Shown: in pieces, positions 26,531 through 34,106 of the stretch
Layout: every line of letters starts with the position of its first letter
How positions within the stretch are numbered: position 1 is the first letter of the stretch
Source: Methylobacter sp.
Lineage (GTDB): Bacteria; Pseudomonadota; Gammaproteobacteria; Methylococcales; Methylomonadaceae
Assembly (NCBI RefSeq): GCF_004322395.1
Contig: NZ_SCTW01000141.1
Location: 1 to 35,367, forward strand
Length of the DNA: 35,367 nucleotides
Direction of reading: 5' to 3'
Translations under genes and position numbers: made by a program
The notes under the pieces: model-generated
Told to the model about the DNA's origin: nothing
The model's input: only the letters and a program-made list of their open reading frames with translations
Database searches by the model: none

Positions 26531-26645
26531 TTAACAAGCCAGCGGGAATGATTCAAATATTTCTTCGATGTTGAATGCGTAGACATCAACCGCTTTGACC
26601 GACAAACCCTTGTCTGTAAAAGTATTGTAATAGTCGTGTAGGTGA
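26531..26645 (-). pseudogene. Possible thioredoxin-like C-terminal relic
   Basis: One minus-strand frame reads PPHLHDYYNTFTDKGLSVKA, then VDVYAFNIEEIFESF and a stop at 26531-26533. The order P-x-L-H-x-x-Y-x-x-x-x-x-K-G-L-x-V-x-A-V resembles the helix and strand after the active site of TlpA-like thioredoxin folds. No CxxC is in frame and it abuts repeat copy B, so it is at most a fragment. Confidence 0.25.
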
Positions 26646-26657
26646 GGTGGGACAACC

Positions 26658-26755
26658 GCTTTTCGTTGCCGGATATTTTAACTGGCGATGTAAGACGGTG
26701 GATAAACCTGAAATTCGCCACCATATTGAAGTTTGGAAATATCGTTCATAAACAG
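26658..26755 (+). repeat. Dispersed repeat, copy B
   Basis: Starts GCTTTTCGTTGCCGGATATT; related to copy A along its length (see 25956-26053). Several minus-strand frames cross it but none is convincing. Confidence 0.6.
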
Positions 26756-26927
26756 CAGTCCAATCTACAAAACTGCATCGCAAAATCGAGCATAACAGTA
26801 ATTTAGATCATTGCTCGTTTGTTATTGGTAAATATTTGGCATAGTTATCGACGAAAAGTATGATTAGCGTACAGCGTATAATGTTAATTTTTGTCTTCGT
26901 CCACTTTTTATTGCAATGGTGAACCTT

Positions 26928-27152
26928 ATGAATTCAAAAAAAATAGACTTAAAAGAGCCTGATTTATCTAAAGCCTGTAACTACATCGTCAAACAGTTTG
27001 CAGCGCATAGCTGGTGGCCATCCGAACAACCGGGTAAAGCAAAGCGGGAGTTTGAATTAATGAAAGGCAGCGCAACTGCTTTGAATATATGGTGCGAGCG
27101 ATGGCTGGATGCCGGGCAATGTAAAAAATTGGAAAAAGAGCTTCGGTCCTAG
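26928..27152 (+). CDS. Small hypothetical protein
   Basis: 74 residues from the ATG at 26928, or 78 from 26916. I do not recognise it. It is hydrophilic and charged, with Trp-rich spots (SWWPSEQP, NIWCERWLDAG) and a Lys-rich C-terminus (QCKKLEKELRS). The HSWWPSEQPGKAKREFEL segment looks like real protein, and codon use resembles that of neighbours. No signal peptide or membrane segment is present. GGTGA lies before the 26928 ATG. It may be a short DNA- or RNA-related protein, but nothing shows that. Confidence 0.6.
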   Translation: MNSKKIDLKEPDLSKACNYIVKQFAAHSWWPSEQPGKAKREFELMKGSATALNIWCERWLDAGQCKKLEKELRS

Positions 27153-27162
27153 TTGGTCAAAA

Positions 27163-27186
27163 GCTTTTCGTTGTCTGACGTTTTTA
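27163..27186 (+). repeat. Dispersed repeat, partial copy C
   Basis: AGCTTTTCGTTGTCTGACGT-type start matching the first 25 or so bases of copies A and B, immediately after the stop of the small gene. Similarity ends quickly. Confidence 0.45.
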
Positions 27187-27206
27187 CTCGCACTTTGAGA
27201 GTCCAC

Positions 27207-27246
27207 CATAGGGTGCACATACGGCTAACGCCTATTGTACCCTATG
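27207..27246. repeat. Palindromic intergenic repeat
   Basis: CATAGGGTGCACATA and TATTGTACCCTATG are complementary arms with small mismatches around GGCTAACGC. The layout recalls the common proteobacterial palindrome family of the TAGGGTGCGCAATACGC kind. Confidence 0.65.
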
Positions 27247-27279
27247 AATTGCGCCTTACCGGGCTATTTGTAAATCTCT

Positions 27280-27392
27280 TTACGGTGCCAGGATAATTAA
27301 CTCGTTATCTTCAATGCGACATAACAACCGAAAGTCTCCTATTTTAAGTAGAGCGCCGCACTCTGAACTTACTGATGATGTCTGTTCCAATT
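27280..27392 (-). pseudogene. RelE/ParE-type toxin C-terminal relic
   Basis: The minus strand reads ELEQTSSVSSECGALLKIG, then DFRLLCRIEDNELIILAP and a stop at 27280-27282. The core LKIGDFRLLCRIEDNELIILA is the strand pair typical of RelE-family toxins (R-V-G-D-Y-R-x-x-x-x-I-x-D), normally followed by a GHRREVY-type end. That end, the N-terminal half and any antitoxin are missing. It directly abuts the 3' end of the SagB gene. Confidence 0.55.
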
Positions 27393-29084
27393 CTACACTA
27401 CGTCGTTCAAATGCCCATAAGCAGGTAACGTTTCCAGCCGTTTATCTTCCAGCGGTTTACCTACCGTAAAATGATACAAACTTTGAAACTTATCATCCTT
27501 GAACCCTAAAAGCTCATGCACGCTGTCATCAAAGTAACAGCCGATGCCGGTACCGCGTATGCCTGCCGCTTCGGCTTCCAGATATAGCGTTTGGCCTATC
27601 AGGCCGCATTCCCAGAACAAGCGGCGGTAAAGCCACGGTGCCGTTTGAACAGTTTCACCAAATTCCGCAACCATTCCCAGACTGAATGCGCTATCACTGG
27701 CGATGGGTTGATGACAGGACAGCGTTTTGGCAATCTGCCTGCAATCGCCGGAATACAAATGATAAAGCGGTATTGCTTCGGATACTTTTTGCCAGTCGAA
27801 ATCAGTCAGGGTTGCGGTCTGCAACGGTTCAAGAGCCTCGTTATGTCTCGGCAGCGCATAGATGCCGGGAGCTAAACCTTCAACACGATGCACAAAAATA
27901 AACAGGTGGATTTTCGGCGGCCAGCACCATAGTTCGAATGCGGCTGTGGTCGGTAAAATGGCGGCTAGTATTCGGTAAAAATCAGTCTGTGACAGTGGGG
28001 ACATTTTTCCGTCAAAGTGCTGCGCACTGCGGCGTTGGCGGATGATTTCAGTTGCCGTTTTGGTGCAGGATGAGTTTATTGTGCGCTGGTCGCATCGGTT
28101 CCCTATCGATTGCGACACTTCTGACCTCCATGGATGGAGGAAATGCCGAGGACTGTTGGGAGCAGTCTCGGCCTCCATCCTTGGCGGTCGCCGGACGGTT
28201 TGCCACTCAGGTTCTTCAGTTTGCGGCTTGCTTGCGGCAGTTGTGACTTCATCGATAATCGGCCATTTATACATATGATAAGCGCGAAGGCTGTCGGCTT
28301 TGCCGAACCATGTTCCTGATTGCGAGGTTTCCAGCAGGGCCTTGGCATCGAATGGCTTGTTGTCGGTATGCGTATTAATCCTGCAAATAATATCTGGGGA
28401 TTCATGTTCCGATTTTTTAAAATCGTCCCGATCAAGCCCCAATAGCTTGGCGATGTCGTTATCAGACCATTCGGCCTGCAATTCAACCGACCAGCCCAGC
28501 GTTGCTGCCGCGTATCGCAAGGCTCCCAACGCATGGCCTAGATCATGCTGGCAATAGCGGTAAGCTCTTTCACCGTATTTCCATGCCTCCCGCCAATGGA
28601 TCGAAGATAAGCCGATCAATATGCCGGAATCGGGCAAATTGTCGGAAAACCGACAACGCTGCTCAAGACTGTGATCGTGACTGACATAGTGGTAAACCCC
28701 AGGTTTGATAAAGCCGTTGCCGGCGCTGATCAGGTAAGCTTCAGTCGGGTGCAGGTTGCCGCTGGAGGGATTACAGCGCAATGCCCAGCGGCTTGGGCCG
28801 AATTGTTTCCATGCCGACAGACCGAAGGCTAATTCCAGTAATAAAGCGACATTAGCCATGTTTAACGGTTTTGCGGGGATTGTTTCCGGGTTATCCAGGT
28901 CCGCAAACAAAGGTTCGAGTTCGGCTCCCGGTAAGGGCAGCGAGATAATCTCGCAACCGGAAAAATGCCGGAATTGATCGGGTTGGTCTTCCCAGTCGAT
29001 TGATTCAGGGCCTTTGGCGTAGCGCTCAAGGTGGTGCTTGGTGCGGTTGTGGTAGTTCAGGACGGTTTCGGCTTTTCGGTTCAT
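27393..29084 (-). CDS. SagB/ThcOx-type double nitroreductase-domain oxidoreductase
   Basis: About 563 residues carrying two nitroreductase-like halves. The N-terminal half includes RCNPSSGNLHPTEAYLIS and GVYHYVSHDHSLEQRC. The C-terminal half starts IIRQRRSAQHFDGK and includes PGIYALPRH, WLYRRLFWECGLIGQTLYLE and GIRGTGIGCYFDD. This family contains the FMN-dependent dehydrogenases of azol(in)e peptide synthesis, but no YcaO cyclodehydratase or precursor peptide lies nearby, so the role here is unknown. ATG at 29084 is chosen because AGGTG precedes it. A palindromic repeat is inserted in frame in the linker (about residues 300-319). Confidence 0.87.
   Translation of the reverse strand: MNRKAETVLNYHNRTKHHLERYAKGPESIDWEDQPDQFRHFSGCEIISLPLPGAELEPLFADLDNPETIPAKPLNMANVALLLELAFGLSAWKQFGPSRWALRCNPSSGNLHPTEAYLISAGNGFIKPGVYHYVSHDHSLEQRCRFSDNLPDSGILIGLSSIHWREAWKYGERAYRYCQHDLGHALGALRYAAATLGWSVELQAEWSDNDIAKLLGLDRDDFKKSEHESPDIICRINTHTDNKPFDAKALLETSQSGTWFGKADSLRAYHMYKWPIIDEVTTAASKPQTEEPEWQTVRRPPRMEAETAPNSPRHFLHPWRSEVSQSIGNRCDQRTINSSCTKTATEIIRQRRSAQHFDGKMSPLSQTDFYRILAAILPTTAAFELWCWPPKIHLFIFVHRVEGLAPGIYALPRHNEALEPLQTATLTDFDWQKVSEAIPLYHLYSGDCRQIAKTLSCHQPIASDSAFSLGMVAEFGETVQTAPWLYRRLFWECGLIGQTLYLEAEAAGIRGTGIGCYFDDSVHELLGFKDDKFQSLYHFTVGKPLEDKRLETLPAYGHLNDVV
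28128..28184. repeat. In-frame hairpin repeat inside the SagB gene
   Basis: Outer arms CCATGGATGGAGG (28128-28140) and CCTCCATCCTTGG (28172-28184) pair at 12 of 13 positions. Inner arms GCCGAGGACTG (28145-28155) and CAGTCTCGGC (28163-28172) pair with one bulge, leaving a 7-base loop. The long nested hairpin is translated as an odd Pro/Arg-rich stretch (RMEAETAPNSPRHFLHPW) in the linker between the two nitroreductase halves. Confidence 0.85.
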
Positions 29085-29406
29085 AAGCACCTAAATTTAA
29101 AGAGAGAAAATAACCGCATAAAATGGCTTAAGTTTTCGTAAACGGGCTATGACAGCATGAAAATTCAAAAATTTGCCATGATGTTTAGGGTATAGAACTT
29201 AATATAAAAGCAAATTGCAGACCAATGGACCGTAAATTACAGCGATTGGATTGATAAAACAAATATTCGGTGAAAAGAAGATATAGGTCAGGAGAGCGAT
29301 CAGGAATTGATGACTGAAGTGCTTTATAAAACAACTGATGGCGAACGCAAACCTTGCTCTTTAAAAGTGCAAAAAAGATAAGCCGGACAACCGATACAAA
29401 AGATTC
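29085..29406. other. Intergenic region between SagB and transporter cluster
   Basis: AT-rich, no convincing gene. A 23-codon plus-strand frame from an ATG near 29310 is too short to support. The promoter for the SagB gene should lie here unless it is read through from the cluster to the right. Confidence 0.45.
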
Positions 29407-30195
29407 TCAGGTCACAACACCATTGGGTAACAGGTGTTCACCCGCCACATCCGACAATCGCTCCAAAATGTCCATGCGGATTTCAATCAATTCGTGCAGG
29501 TGCTTGGCGCGCGGTTGCGGCATCGGAATACGCCATTCATGAACAATATGCCCGGGCGAGCCTCCCATCAGTAAAATGCGATCGCTTAAGATCAGCGCTT
29601 CGTCTATGTCGTGCGTGACCAGCAATACCGCATTGCGGCGGTGGGCCAGCAGTTTCAACAACAATTGCTGCATATTGAACCGCGTGATCGCATCCAACGC
29701 GCTGAACGGTTCGTCCATCAACAACAGGTCGGGATTTTTGACCAGGGCTCTTGCCAATGCCGCTCGCTGCGCCATGCCGCCCGATAACCGGTCCGGATAA
29801 GCGTCGGCAAAACTCTGTAGCCCGACCCATTGCAATACCGTTTCCGTCCTGGCCTGGACTTCTGTTTGGCTGAGCTTGGTTTCGCATTGCAAGGTCAACG
29901 GAAAAGCGGCATTTTGCTGTACCGTCAGCCAGGGCAATAAACACGGATCTTGAAATACCAGGCCGATACGGGCATCCGGTTTATGCAGCGGCTTGCCCCT
30001 AAACAGGATTTCGCCATTATCAACCGGATGCAATCCGGCTACCGCTTTCAGCAATGACGATTTGCCGCAGCCGCTAGCGCCCAAAAGGCAAACGACCTCG
30101 TGCGCGTTGACGTCGAAATCGATGTCGGCGAAAACCGGCCGGCTGCCTTGGTAGGATTTGGCTAAGTTGTTGACTTGCAATAACGGCGTATTCAT
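29407..30195 (-). CDS. ABC transporter ATPase, SsuB/TauB/NrtD type
   Basis: About 262 residues. Walker A is GASGCGKSS, Q-loop GLVFQDPCLLPWLTV, signature LSGGMAQRAALARAL, Walker B LLLMDEPFSALD and the His switch LVTHDIDEAL. The PCLLPWLTV and DEPFSALDAITR wording is characteristic of nitrate/sulfonate/taurine importers. I choose ATG 30195 because GAGG lies 9 bases upstream; a TTG at 30210 overlaps the preceding gene's stop. It should power the permease encoded at 32036-32863, with the OsmC and flavoenzyme genes in between. Confidence 0.92.
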   Translation of the reverse strand: MNTPLLQVNNLAKSYQGSRPVFADIDFDVNAHEVVCLLGASGCGKSSLLKAVAGLHPVDNGEILFRGKPLHKPDARIGLVFQDPCLLPWLTVQQNAAFPLTLQCETKLSQTEVQARTETVLQWVGLQSFADAYPDRLSGGMAQRAALARALVKNPDLLLMDEPFSALDAITRFNMQQLLLKLLAHRRNAVLLVTHDIDEALILSDRILLMGGSPGHIVHEWRIPMPQPRAKHLHELIEIRMDILERLSDVAGEHLLPNGVVT

Positions 30196-30206
30196 CGCTT
30201 GCTGCC

Positions 30207-31361
30207 TCAATGCGTTGGTGGGTTCAGGCGCGCCAGTTCGCGGCGCAAATGCTTGATCGCCGGCGTGACAATCGCGACAAAATAGGCCTCGCGCAATTTA
30301 CGTTGCGCAGCCGAATGCGCCAGATAGCCTTTGGCGCCCTGATGCAGCATGGCTGCTTGCGCGGCGCGTAATGACAATTCGCCGCCGGCCAGGCGCACTT
30401 TTAGAACATTGGGCATGACCTGGGCATTCGGATCGTTATCTAATAGCGCCGCCAAACGGTAGGTTTCCCGATGGGCCGGCGCCAATACTTGCAGTAAATC
30501 ATCGGCTTGATCGTCAAGATATTGATTGATCGAAGCTTGCGTCGAGCTTACCGAGTCGATCAACTCAATGCAGCTGCTGATCAACCCCAGCCCCATGCCC
30601 ATTTGCGCCAGCATCATGCCCGGTTTGATTTTTGCCATGTAGGCTTCCGACTCTTCGGCGTGCGCCAATACGCGGTGATCGCTAATCAGGCAGTCCCGGA
30701 ACTGGCAGGCCAGCGTACCCGTGCCTTCGAGGGCGGTAAAATGCGCACCGTCCTGCAAACGAAAATCTGGCTGACTGCAATCGACGACGAAAAACACCAG
30801 GCGCCCGTCGTTTTCCAACGGGCAGCCGGTCACGAAATAATGGCCTTGGCCGAGATTCGATACCCACGGCAGATTGCCGTTAATCGCGTAGCCGCCGGCA
30901 ACGCGGCGGGCTTTCAGCAACGCGCGCTCAATGCCGGTGCTGGCTTTTAAGGTATTCGACAAGCCCGTTCCACCGAGCAGCCGGCCGCCGGCCAGATCGG
31001 CCAGCAATTCGCTTTTGACGGCATCATTGTCGGACAATTGCAGGTAGCGCAGGCAAGCGGTCTGGCACCAGATTAAAAAAGCCGTCGACAGGCAGACTTT
31101 AGCGGTACGTTCCATGACTTCTATGGTGTGGCTTAAGCCAAGGCCGTTGCCGCCATAAACCGGGGAAACCACGCCCGTAAACCCGCCGATGGCTCCCAAT
31201 GACTGCAAAAAATCCTGCGGGTATTCGCCGTCAAGATCGATTGCCGTCACCCGCGGTTTTAATCGGTCGGCGATCAACTGCTGAATGCCGTCCATGTCCG
31301 GCAGGCGCGGAAAATCGTTAGGGAGGGAACTCGCTGCATTCATAAGGTCATTGGTATTCAT
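30207..31361 (-). CDS. Acyl-CoA dehydrogenase-like flavoenzyme
   Basis: 384 residues of acyl-CoA dehydrogenase fold: an N-terminal helical part (FTGVVSPVYGGNGLGLSHT), a beta-domain with WVSNLGQGHYFVTG and ALEGTGTLACQFRDC, and a C-terminal helical bundle ending AYFVAIVTPAIKHLRREL. In sulfur-scavenging clusters such proteins (SfnB/DszC-like) act as FMNH2- or FAD-dependent monooxygenases rather than dehydrogenases; which applies here is inference from the transporter context. Start ATG 31361 (MNTNDLMNAAS) lies 10 bases after the OsmC stop. The frame open to 31478 overlaps OsmC and is not used. Confidence 0.85.
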   Translation of the reverse strand: MNTNDLMNAASSLPNDFPRLPDMDGIQQLIADRLKPRVTAIDLDGEYPQDFLQSLGAIGGFTGVVSPVYGGNGLGLSHTIEVMERTAKVCLSTAFLIWCQTACLRYLQLSDNDAVKSELLADLAGGRLLGGTGLSNTLKASTGIERALLKARRVAGGYAINGNLPWVSNLGQGHYFVTGCPLENDGRLVFFVVDCSQPDFRLQDGAHFTALEGTGTLACQFRDCLISDHRVLAHAEESEAYMAKIKPGMMLAQMGMGLGLISSCIELIDSVSSTQASINQYLDDQADDLLQVLAPAHRETYRLAALLDNDPNAQVMPNVLKVRLAGGELSLRAAQAAMLHQGAKGYLAHSAAQRKLREAYFVAIVTPAIKHLRRELARLNPPTH

Positions 31362-31371
31362 GATGATTTGA

Positions 31372-31917
31372 TCAGTTCGCCGACACGTCAACCGCGACCG
31401 CGTTGCGCAAGGTATTGGCAACCGGCGACCATTTGTCGGCATGGGCGATGATTTCCCGCAATACGTTGTCCGGCGCATCGCCTTCGACGCTGATGTTGAC
31501 GCGGATGGCGCTAAAGCCCAGGCGCTTTTGCTCCGACAAGTCGCCGACGCCCCAAACGGCGGTGACGTTAATGTCGCCTTCCAACGCCAGTTCCAGCTTG
31601 CTTAACGCGATATTGCGCGCAGTCGCATTGGCATGGATGCCGACCGATAGGCAGGCGCCCAGTGCGGCCAATAAAGCTTCGGAAGGATTAGGCGCGGTGT
31701 CTTCGCCCAGTAAATGCGGCGGCTCGTCAATGACGTAAGGCGTCAGGTTACGGATGTAAGTCAAATTACGGAACTGCCCTTCGCAGACCGTCTTGGCTTT
31801 TAACGTGACGACGGCATTGGGATTGGCTTTGCCTTTTTCGGATAAATCCGCCAAGCCTGATTTGTCGATAGGACGCAGTAAATCGGGATACAAGCAGCCG
31901 GTGTTTTGTTGAGTCAT
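31372..31917 (-). CDS. OsmC family protein
   Basis: 181 residues with the OsmC/Ohr-like fold: GQFRNLTYIRNL, EDTAPNPSEALLAALGACLSVGIHANA (the Cys is the usual reactive position of the family) and a C-terminal DKWSPVANTLRNAV. OsmC-like proteins reduce organic peroxides or handle thiol chemistry. Members of this branch occur in organosulfur utilisation clusters. The upstream permease ends 118 bases away and the flavoenzyme starts 10 bases downstream. Confidence 0.85.
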   Translation of the reverse strand: MTQQNTGCLYPDLLRPIDKSGLADLSEKGKANPNAVVTLKAKTVCEGQFRNLTYIRNLTPYVIDEPPHLLGEDTAPNPSEALLAALGACLSVGIHANATARNIALSKLELALEGDINVTAVWGVGDLSEQKRLGFSAIRVNISVEGDAPDNVLREIIAHADKWSPVANTLRNAVAVDVSAN

Positions 31918-32035
31918 AAAATATCTCGTGTTGAATGAATGATTGAATGAAGCGTTATTCTATTTTTGGTTTAAGGTCATTGAAATGCGCAGGCATCGCG
32001 ATATTCTGTTCATTCGTCTGTTTATTTTCGCCGGT

Positions 32036-32863
32036 TTAATTCGAGGCGTTTTTCCGGTGGTGAACGCGTTTTATTAAAAGACGCGCCAATGCATCGAGCA
32101 GATAGCCGATGAAGCCGATCACCAAAATGACCGCCATCAATTCCGAATAAGCCAAGCGGTCGCGGGTATCGAGAATGAAATAGCCGAGCCCGGCGCTGAC
32201 GCCCAGCATTTCGGCCGGCACCAGCACGATCCAGACGATGCCGATGGCCAGGCGTATGCCGGTCAGCGTGTGCGCCAAAATCGCGGGCACGATGATCCGC
32301 GTCACCGTTTCCCAGCGGGTTGCGCATAAGCTGTCGGCCAACGTCAGCCAGCGCGGATCGACGGCGTGCACGCCGGCCGATACGTTCAGCATGATCGGCC
32401 AAACCGCCGCGATAGTGAGCAGGAAATACACCGGGGCATCGCCTATGCCTAGCATCATGACCGCCAACGGCATCCAGGAAATCGGCGAAATCATCCGTAT
32501 AAACTGGAATAACGGGCTGGTCGCCTGTTCCAACACTTTCGATAAGCCCACGGCCACGCCGAGAGGCAGACCGACCGATAACGCAAACAGCAGGCTTAAC
32601 AGCACCCGTTGCAGACTGACTGCCGCATGGACGAATATTTCGCCGGACTGTAACAGCCGCCATAAAGCCTCTAGGCAGGCGCCGGGCGAAAAGCTGCCCA
32701 ATAGCGTGGCGTCAATTAACAACGGGCCGGTTGCCAACCACCATAACAGCACGGCGATGAAAATCCCCAGTAGCGCGACCGAAAGCGAATTGCCGAGCTT
32801 GATGAGGCGCGAATTAAAAGAGGGTAATTTTGCCTGCCGGACGGCAATAGGCAACGCGCTCAT
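32036..32863 (-). CDS. ABC transporter permease, SsuC/TauC/NrtB type
   Basis: About 275 residues with roughly six membrane helices. The EAA-type cytoplasmic loop lies near DSLCATRWETVTRIIVPAIL, followed by GIRLAIGIVWIVLVPAEML, typical of the sulfonate/nitrate/taurine permease family. I use ATG 32863 (MSALPIAVRQAK), which overlaps the stop of the binding-protein gene by four bases (ATGA) and has AGGGAGA upstream. The frame open to 33103 adds Arg-rich antisense-like sequence and is rejected. Confidence 0.92.
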   Translation of the reverse strand: MSALPIAVRQAKLPSFNSRLIKLGNSLSVALLGIFIAVLLWWLATGPLLIDATLLGSFSPGACLEALWRLLQSGEIFVHAAVSLQRVLLSLLFALSVGLPLGVAVGLSKVLEQATSPLFQFIRMISPISWMPLAVMMLGIGDAPVYFLLTIAAVWPIMLNVSAGVHAVDPRWLTLADSLCATRWETVTRIIVPAILAHTLTGIRLAIGIVWIVLVPAEMLGVSAGLGYFILDTRDRLAYSELMAVILVIGFIGYLLDALARLLIKRVHHRKNASN

Positions 32864-34095
32864 GCCAGTTTCTCCCTGCGCGACAATGAGGCCGGCAAGC
32901 CGAACACGCCGGGGCCGCCTACCTTTTCGATGGCTTTGCGTACGAAACGATCGTCGACCAGGTCCTTGGCGACGAACTCCGGATTCAGCGAGTTCAGAAA
33001 CTTCACATCGCCTTCGACATGCGTCTGTTTCAGCAAGCGCACCAGCTCCTCGGTATAAGAGGGATACGGATACGGTTGAAAATCGATGCGCCGTTGTTGC
33101 CAATCGGCATGCTGCACGGCGCCCTGCTTGCCGTAAGCGTCAGTATCGTAATGCGAAAGCGCGCGTTCGAGCACCGCTTGCGTGTGTGGCGTGTAATTGT
33201 TGCCGCTTTCTTTCGCCAGGACTTTTGCAGTTTCCTGACGATTTTCCCGTATCCACAACTGCGCTTTGACAATCGCATTGACGACCCCTTGCGACCATTC
33301 CGGCCGCAGTTCCAGGTCGGCCTCGCGCATGAACACCGCGCAGCAGGCATGCGCTTGCCAAACGTCGCCGGTAAACCTGAGAATTTTGCCGACGTTTAAG
33401 TTTTCCGCGGCCGCGTTGAACGGTTCGGCGACAATGTACCCGGCGATGCTGCCGTTCGCCAACGCCGACAACATGTCGGGCGGCGGCATAATGACCAATT
33501 TGACTTCGTTGGCTTTGCCCGACAGTTTGGATACCGGTACCAGGCCTTCCGTGCGCAGCAAATGTTGCAGAATGACATTATGGATCGAAAACCAGAACGG
33601 TACGGCAACGGTTTTGCCGGCCAAATCGCGCAAATTGTCGATATTCGGCGCGACCGTCAGCGCCGAACCGTTGACATGATTCCAGGCGACGATTTTAGCC
33701 GGGAACTTAGTGCCGTAACGGACCATCAACGCGGTCGGCGCCAGCAAATGAATTACGTCGATTTGTCCCGCCAGGAACGCTTCGACCAATTGCGGCCAGG
33801 CCCGGAAAAGTTTGGGTTGGTCTACGTCAAGGCCTTCTTCGGCATAGAATTTTTTCGCATGGGCAACCAATAACGGCGACGCATCGGTAATCGGCAAATA
33901 ACCGATCCGCAACGGATGCAACTGCTGTTGAATGGCGCCGCCGTCCGCCGCGTGCGCTAATTTATTGGGCAACAATGCCGCGGCGCTCAATACGGCCGTT
34001 AATTGCATGAAATCGCGCCTGGACATCGAGCAGCAAGAGCAATCGCCCAATTGTTGCAAATCCTGGGTAATAATTGGTAGGTGTTTTTTAGCCAT
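32860..34095 (-). CDS. Tat-exported ABC solute-binding protein, SsuA/NMT1-like
   Basis: 411 residues. A twin-arginine signal SRRDFMQLTAVLSAAALL, cleaved after about residue 49, directs export of the folded protein. The mature part resembles the NMT1/SsuA periplasmic-binding family: IGYLPITDASPLLVAHAKKF, GLDVDQPKLFRAWPQLVEAF, AGQIDVIHLLAPTALM and VAEPFNAAAENL. The signal is preceded by Cys-rich CSCCSMSRR, unusual before a Tat motif. AAGGAC precedes the ATG. It should deliver substrate to the permease; the ligand is unknown (sulfonate, sulfate ester or nitrile are possible). Confidence 0.9.
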   Translation of the reverse strand: MAKKHLPIITQDLQQLGDCSCCSMSRRDFMQLTAVLSAAALLPNKLAHAADGGAIQQQLHPLRIGYLPITDASPLLVAHAKKFYAEEGLDVDQPKLFRAWPQLVEAFLAGQIDVIHLLAPTALMVRYGTKFPAKIVAWNHVNGSALTVAPNIDNLRDLAGKTVAVPFWFSIHNVILQHLLRTEGLVPVSKLSGKANEVKLVIMPPPDMLSALANGSIAGYIVAEPFNAAAENLNVGKILRFTGDVWQAHACCAVFMREADLELRPEWSQGVVNAIVKAQLWIRENRQETAKVLAKESGNNYTPHTQAVLERALSHYDTDAYGKQGAVQHADWQQRRIDFQPYPYPSYTEELVRLLKQTHVEGDVKFLNSLNPEFVAKDLVDDRFVRKAIEKVGGPGVFGLPASLSRREKLA

Positions 34096-34106
34096 GGCTT
34101 TGTCCT

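Larger units (their letters stand above)
26374..26915. other. Intergenic region with repeat copy B and a coding relic
   Basis: No complete gene. It carries the promoter side of the small membrane protein, a possible relic at 26531-26645 and repeat copy B. A TATAAT box at 26877-26882 stands about 45 bases before the next start, but its -35 region is poor. Confidence 0.45.

Noticed and set aside
26877-26882. TATAAT as a promoter for the small gene at 26928
   Set aside because: No acceptable -35 box at 16-18 bases and no extended -10, so it is mentioned only as part of the gap.
30507-30950. A 147-codon plus-strand frame
   Set aside because: Antisense to the acyl-CoA-dehydrogenase-like gene.
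32022-32663. A 213-codon minus-strand frame rich in Arg and His
   Set aside because: Same strand, wrong frame inside the permease gene; the permease frame has the membrane helices and family motifs.
32238-33269. A 343-codon plus-strand frame
   Set aside because: Antisense to the permease and binding-protein genes. Composition is Arg/Ser/Thr-rich with no recognisable domain, typical of a shadow in GC-rich coding DNA.
33266-33873. Plus-strand frames opposite the binding-protein gene
   Set aside because: Shadows; the Tat signal and binding-protein motifs on the minus strand explain the region.
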